Shown: positions 4,835 to 6,665 of the stretch, one piece after another
Numbering within the stretch: the stretch's first letter is position 1
Layout: each line of letters begins with the position of its first letter
The notes under the pieces: model-generated
Told to the model about the DNA's origin: nothing
What the model saw: the letters and a program-made list of their open reading frames with translations, nothing else
Databases searched by the model: none
Position numbers and translations under genes: made by a program
Assembly: GCA_946481195.1 (NCBI GenBank)
Contig: CAMLNG010000212.1
Coordinates: 1-6,665 of the forward strand
Reading direction: 5' to 3'
From: an uncultured Chromatiaceae bacterium
GTDB lineage: Bacteria > Pseudomonadota > Gammaproteobacteria > Enterobacterales > Alteromonadaceae
DNA: 6,665 nt

Positions 4835-6175
4835 ATGATTAAAATTAAAAAAGGATTGGACATTCCCCTGTCGGGCAGTCCTAAACAAGTGATCCATGAC
4901 GGCCCAGCCGTCAAATCGGTCGCGTTACTGGGTGAAGAGTATGTCGGTATGCGTCCTACAATGCTGGTTGAGGTTGGGGACAAAGTAAAAAAAGGTCAGG
5001 GTCTTTTTGAAGACAAGAAAAATCCTGGCGTGAAATTTACTGCCGCTATCTCGGGAACCGTTACTGCGATTAACCGTGGTGCAAAACGTGTGCTGCAATC
5101 CTTAGTGATTGAGGCAGACGGTACAGCTGACGCGGTACAATTCCCCAAATTTGCTGCTGACGCACTGAACAGCCTTGACGCTGCTGCGGTGAAACAGCAA
5201 CTGCTGGATTCCGGTTTGTGGACTGCGTTCCGCACCCGTCCATTCAGCAATATCCCAGCCATTGACAGCACGCCCCGTGCGATTTTTGTCACTGCTATCG
5301 ATACCAACCCATTAGCTGCAGATCCTGCGGTAGTCATTGCAGCATCTGCTGCTGATTTCCAGCATGGTCTGACGGTACTGAGCAAACTGACCACAAATAA
5401 AGTCTATGTTTGTAAAGCTGCTGGCGCCAACGTCCCGGCTGCAGGTCAGGTTCAGGTTGAAGAGTTTGCTGGTCCGCATCCTGCGGGTTTACCTGGCACT
5501 CATATTCACTTCCTCGAGCCAGTGTCGCTGACCAAAGTGGTCTGGCACATCAATTATCAGGACGTGATCGCTATCGGCCGGTTGTTCACCACAGGTGAAT
5601 ATCATGCAGAACGTGTGATTGCTCTGGCTGGTCCAGTCGTTAAAAATCCTCGTTTAATCAAAACTGTTCTGGGCGTATCTATCTCCGATCTGGTTCAGGG
5701 TGAGCTGCAGGACGGTAACAACCGTATTATTTCAGGCTCAGTGCTCGCAGGCAGAACAGCAGTTGGTGTTCATGCTTATCTGGGGCGATTCCACAACCAG
5801 GTTTCTGTGTTGGCGGAAGGGTTTGAAAAAGAATTCCTTGGCTGGCTCTCGCCTGGTGCAAGCAAGTTCTCAGTGACCCGTGCCTACCTGTCGCACTTAA
5901 GCCCGAAACGTTTGTTTAACATGACTACTACTACCAACGGTTCAGACCGCGCAATGGTGCCGATCGGCAACTACGAGCGTGTGATGCCGCTGGATATCCT
6001 GCCGACTTTATTGTTGCGGGATTTGCTGGTCGGCGATTCAGACGGCGCGGTAACCTTGGGTTGTTTAGAACTGGATGAAGAAGACTTAGCGCTTTGTACT
6101 TTTGTCTGCCCTGGTAAATATGACTACGGCGTGGCACTGCGAAATGCGCTGACGACCATCCAGAAGGAAGGCTAA
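4835..6175 (+). CDS. nqrA: Na+-translocating NADH:quinone oxidoreductase subunit A
   Basis: NqrA is the peripheral cytoplasmic-side subunit of Na+-NQR, the respiratory complex that passes electrons from NADH to ubiquinone and pumps Na+ out. It has no membrane segments and has been linked to quinone binding. The 446-residue product from ATG 4835 has the same length as Vibrio cholerae NqrA as I recall it, and starts with the conserved [16 protein letters not shown]. Residues about 38-95 form an RnfC-like barrel-sandwich domain ([20 protein letters not shown], then [12 protein letters not shown]). [14 protein letters not shown] (213-226), RTRPF (133-137) and the C-terminal [12 protein letters not shown] (421-432) are family blocks. 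There is no CXXCXXC iron-sulfur motif, which separates it from RnfC. The start was chosen by family fit, because the Shine-Dalgarno sequence is poor. nqrB begins one base after its stop, so translation is probably coupled. Confidence 0.97.
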   Translation: MIKIKKGLDIPLSGSPKQVIHDGPAVKSVALLGEEYVGMRPTMLVEVGDKVKKGQGLFEDKKNPGVKFTAAISGTVTAINRGAKRVLQSLVIEADGTADAVQFPKFAADALNSLDAAAVKQQLLDSGLWTAFRTRPFSNIPAIDSTPRAIFVTAIDTNPLAADPAVVIAASAADFQHGLTVLSKLTTNKVYVCKAAGANVPAAGQVQVEEFAGPHPAGLPGTHIHFLEPVSLTKVVWHINYQDVIAIGRLFTTGEYHAERVIALAGPVVKNPRLIKTVLGVSISDLVQGELQDGNNRIISGSVLAGRTAVGVHAYLGRFHNQVSVLAEGFEKEFLGWLSPGASKFSVTRAYLSHLSPKRLFNMTTTTNGSDRAMVPIGNYERVMPLDILPTLLLRDLLVGDSDGAVTLGCLELDEEDLALCTFVCPGKYDYGVALRNALTTIQKEG

Positions 6176-6176
6176 G

Positions 6177-6665
6177 ATGAGTTTGAAGCATTATTTAGAG
6201 AGTCTGGAGCCGCATTTTGAAAAAGGCGGCAAACATGAAAAGTGGTACGCCCTCTATGAAGCAGTTGCCACTATTCTGTATACCCCTGGTAAAGTCACTA
6301 AATCGGCGACTCATGTCCGTGACAGTATCGACCTGAAACGCATCATGATTTTTGTCTGGTTAATGTTATTCCCGGCCATGTTCTTCGGCATGTTTAACGT
6401 CGGTCATCAGGCGGCTATCGTGCTGTCTGAAACTGTTAAACTGCCTGATACCTGGCAGGTTGCATTATTCCATGCCTTTGGTGGTGAGCTGACGCCTGAA
6501 TCGGGCTGGGGCGCGAAGATGTGGTACGGCGCCTGCTGGTTCCTGCCTATCTACGCCACGGTATTTATCGTGGGTGGTTTCTGGGAAGTATTATTTGCTT
6601 CTGTGCGTAAGCACGAAATCAACGAAGGTTTCTTTGTAACTTCTATTCTGTTTGCCTTAATTCTT
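6177..6665 (+). CDS. nqrB: Na+-translocating NADH:quinone oxidoreductase subunit B (partial, C-terminus beyond window)
   Basis: NqrB is a membrane subunit of Na+-NQR that carries covalently bound FMN and helps form the Na+/quinone path. Hand translation gives 163 residues starting [20 protein letters not shown], open to the window end; full-length NqrB is about 410-415 residues. An amphipathic N-terminus with [18 protein letters not shown] (21-38) and [13 protein letters not shown] (43-55) is followed by a first membrane segment at about 56-74. A second runs about 118-140 ([22 protein letters not shown]), and a third begins at about 151 ([10 protein letters not shown]). The Gly133-Gly134 pair in IVGGFW corresponds, as I recall, to the V. 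cholerae glycines linked to korormicin/HQNO sensitivity. The threonine that binds FMN lies beyond the window. AAGGAAG (6164-6170), 6 bases before the ATG, is a strong ribosome binding site inside the end of nqrA. nqrCDEF presumably follow. Confidence 0.97.
   Translation, partial: MSLKHYLESLEPHFEKGGKHEKWYALYEAVATILYTPGKVTKSATHVRDSIDLKRIMIFVWLMLFPAMFFGMFNVGHQAAIVLSETVKLPDTWQVALFHAFGGELTPESGWGAKMWYGACWFLPIYATVFIVGGFWEVLFASVRKHEINEGFFVTSILFALIL

Noticed and set aside
4996..5394. A 132-codon minus-strand open frame opposite nqrA
   Set aside because: It is antisense to a conserved nqrA gene, is low-complexity Ala/Ser-rich, and has no own ribosome binding site or domain.

Overview
The window looks like a chromosomal core region of a gammaproteobacterium. 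It carries a bolA gene next to a YajG-family lipoprotein cluster, followed by fabV and the start of an nqr operon (Na+-translocating NADH:quinone oxidoreductase). Base composition is balanced, with roughly half G+C by eye. RlmG, BolA, NqrA and NqrB all resemble the Vibrio/Aeromonas/Alteromonas type. My best guess is Aeromonadales or Alteromonadales, possibly Tolumonas-like; the genus is not secure. I see no mobile element, CRISPR array, tRNA or rRNA.

Layout. From the left edge to about 2048, three genes run on the minus strand: rlmG (23S rRNA G1835 methyltransferase), a YajG-family outer-membrane lipoprotein, and an exported cyclophilin-type prolyl isomerase cut by the window edge. Gaps of 2 and 3 bases, with each ribosome binding site lying in the end of the previous gene, make this an operon. 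Divergent from it, only 33 bases away, is an AlkB-family 2-oxoglutarate/Fe(II) dioxygenase that probably starts at TTG (2082). bolA (2841-3176), fabV (3296-4486) and the nqr operon (nqrA 4835-6175; nqrB from 6177, cut by the right edge) follow on the plus strand.

How the genes relate. The minus operon joins ribosome modification to two envelope proteins. AlkB is a nucleic-acid alkylation repair enzyme and BolA an Fe-S/stress morphogene. FabV performs the last step of fatty-acid elongation with NADH, and NqrA/NqrB belong to the NADH-oxidising sodium pump. fabV and nqr are separated by a clear intrinsic terminator (4493-4520), so they are separate transcription units.

The most interesting material is regulatory rather than a new system. 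There is a strong FadR-like operator in front of fabV, overlapping a hairpin arrangement that could also mask the fabV ribosome binding site. A perfect 15-bp palindrome followed by helically phased TTTGCGCA repeats lies upstream of an extended -10 promoter for nqr. The rlmG/alkB divergent pair has a very compact start region. I did not find evidence for a previously undescribed multi-gene system.
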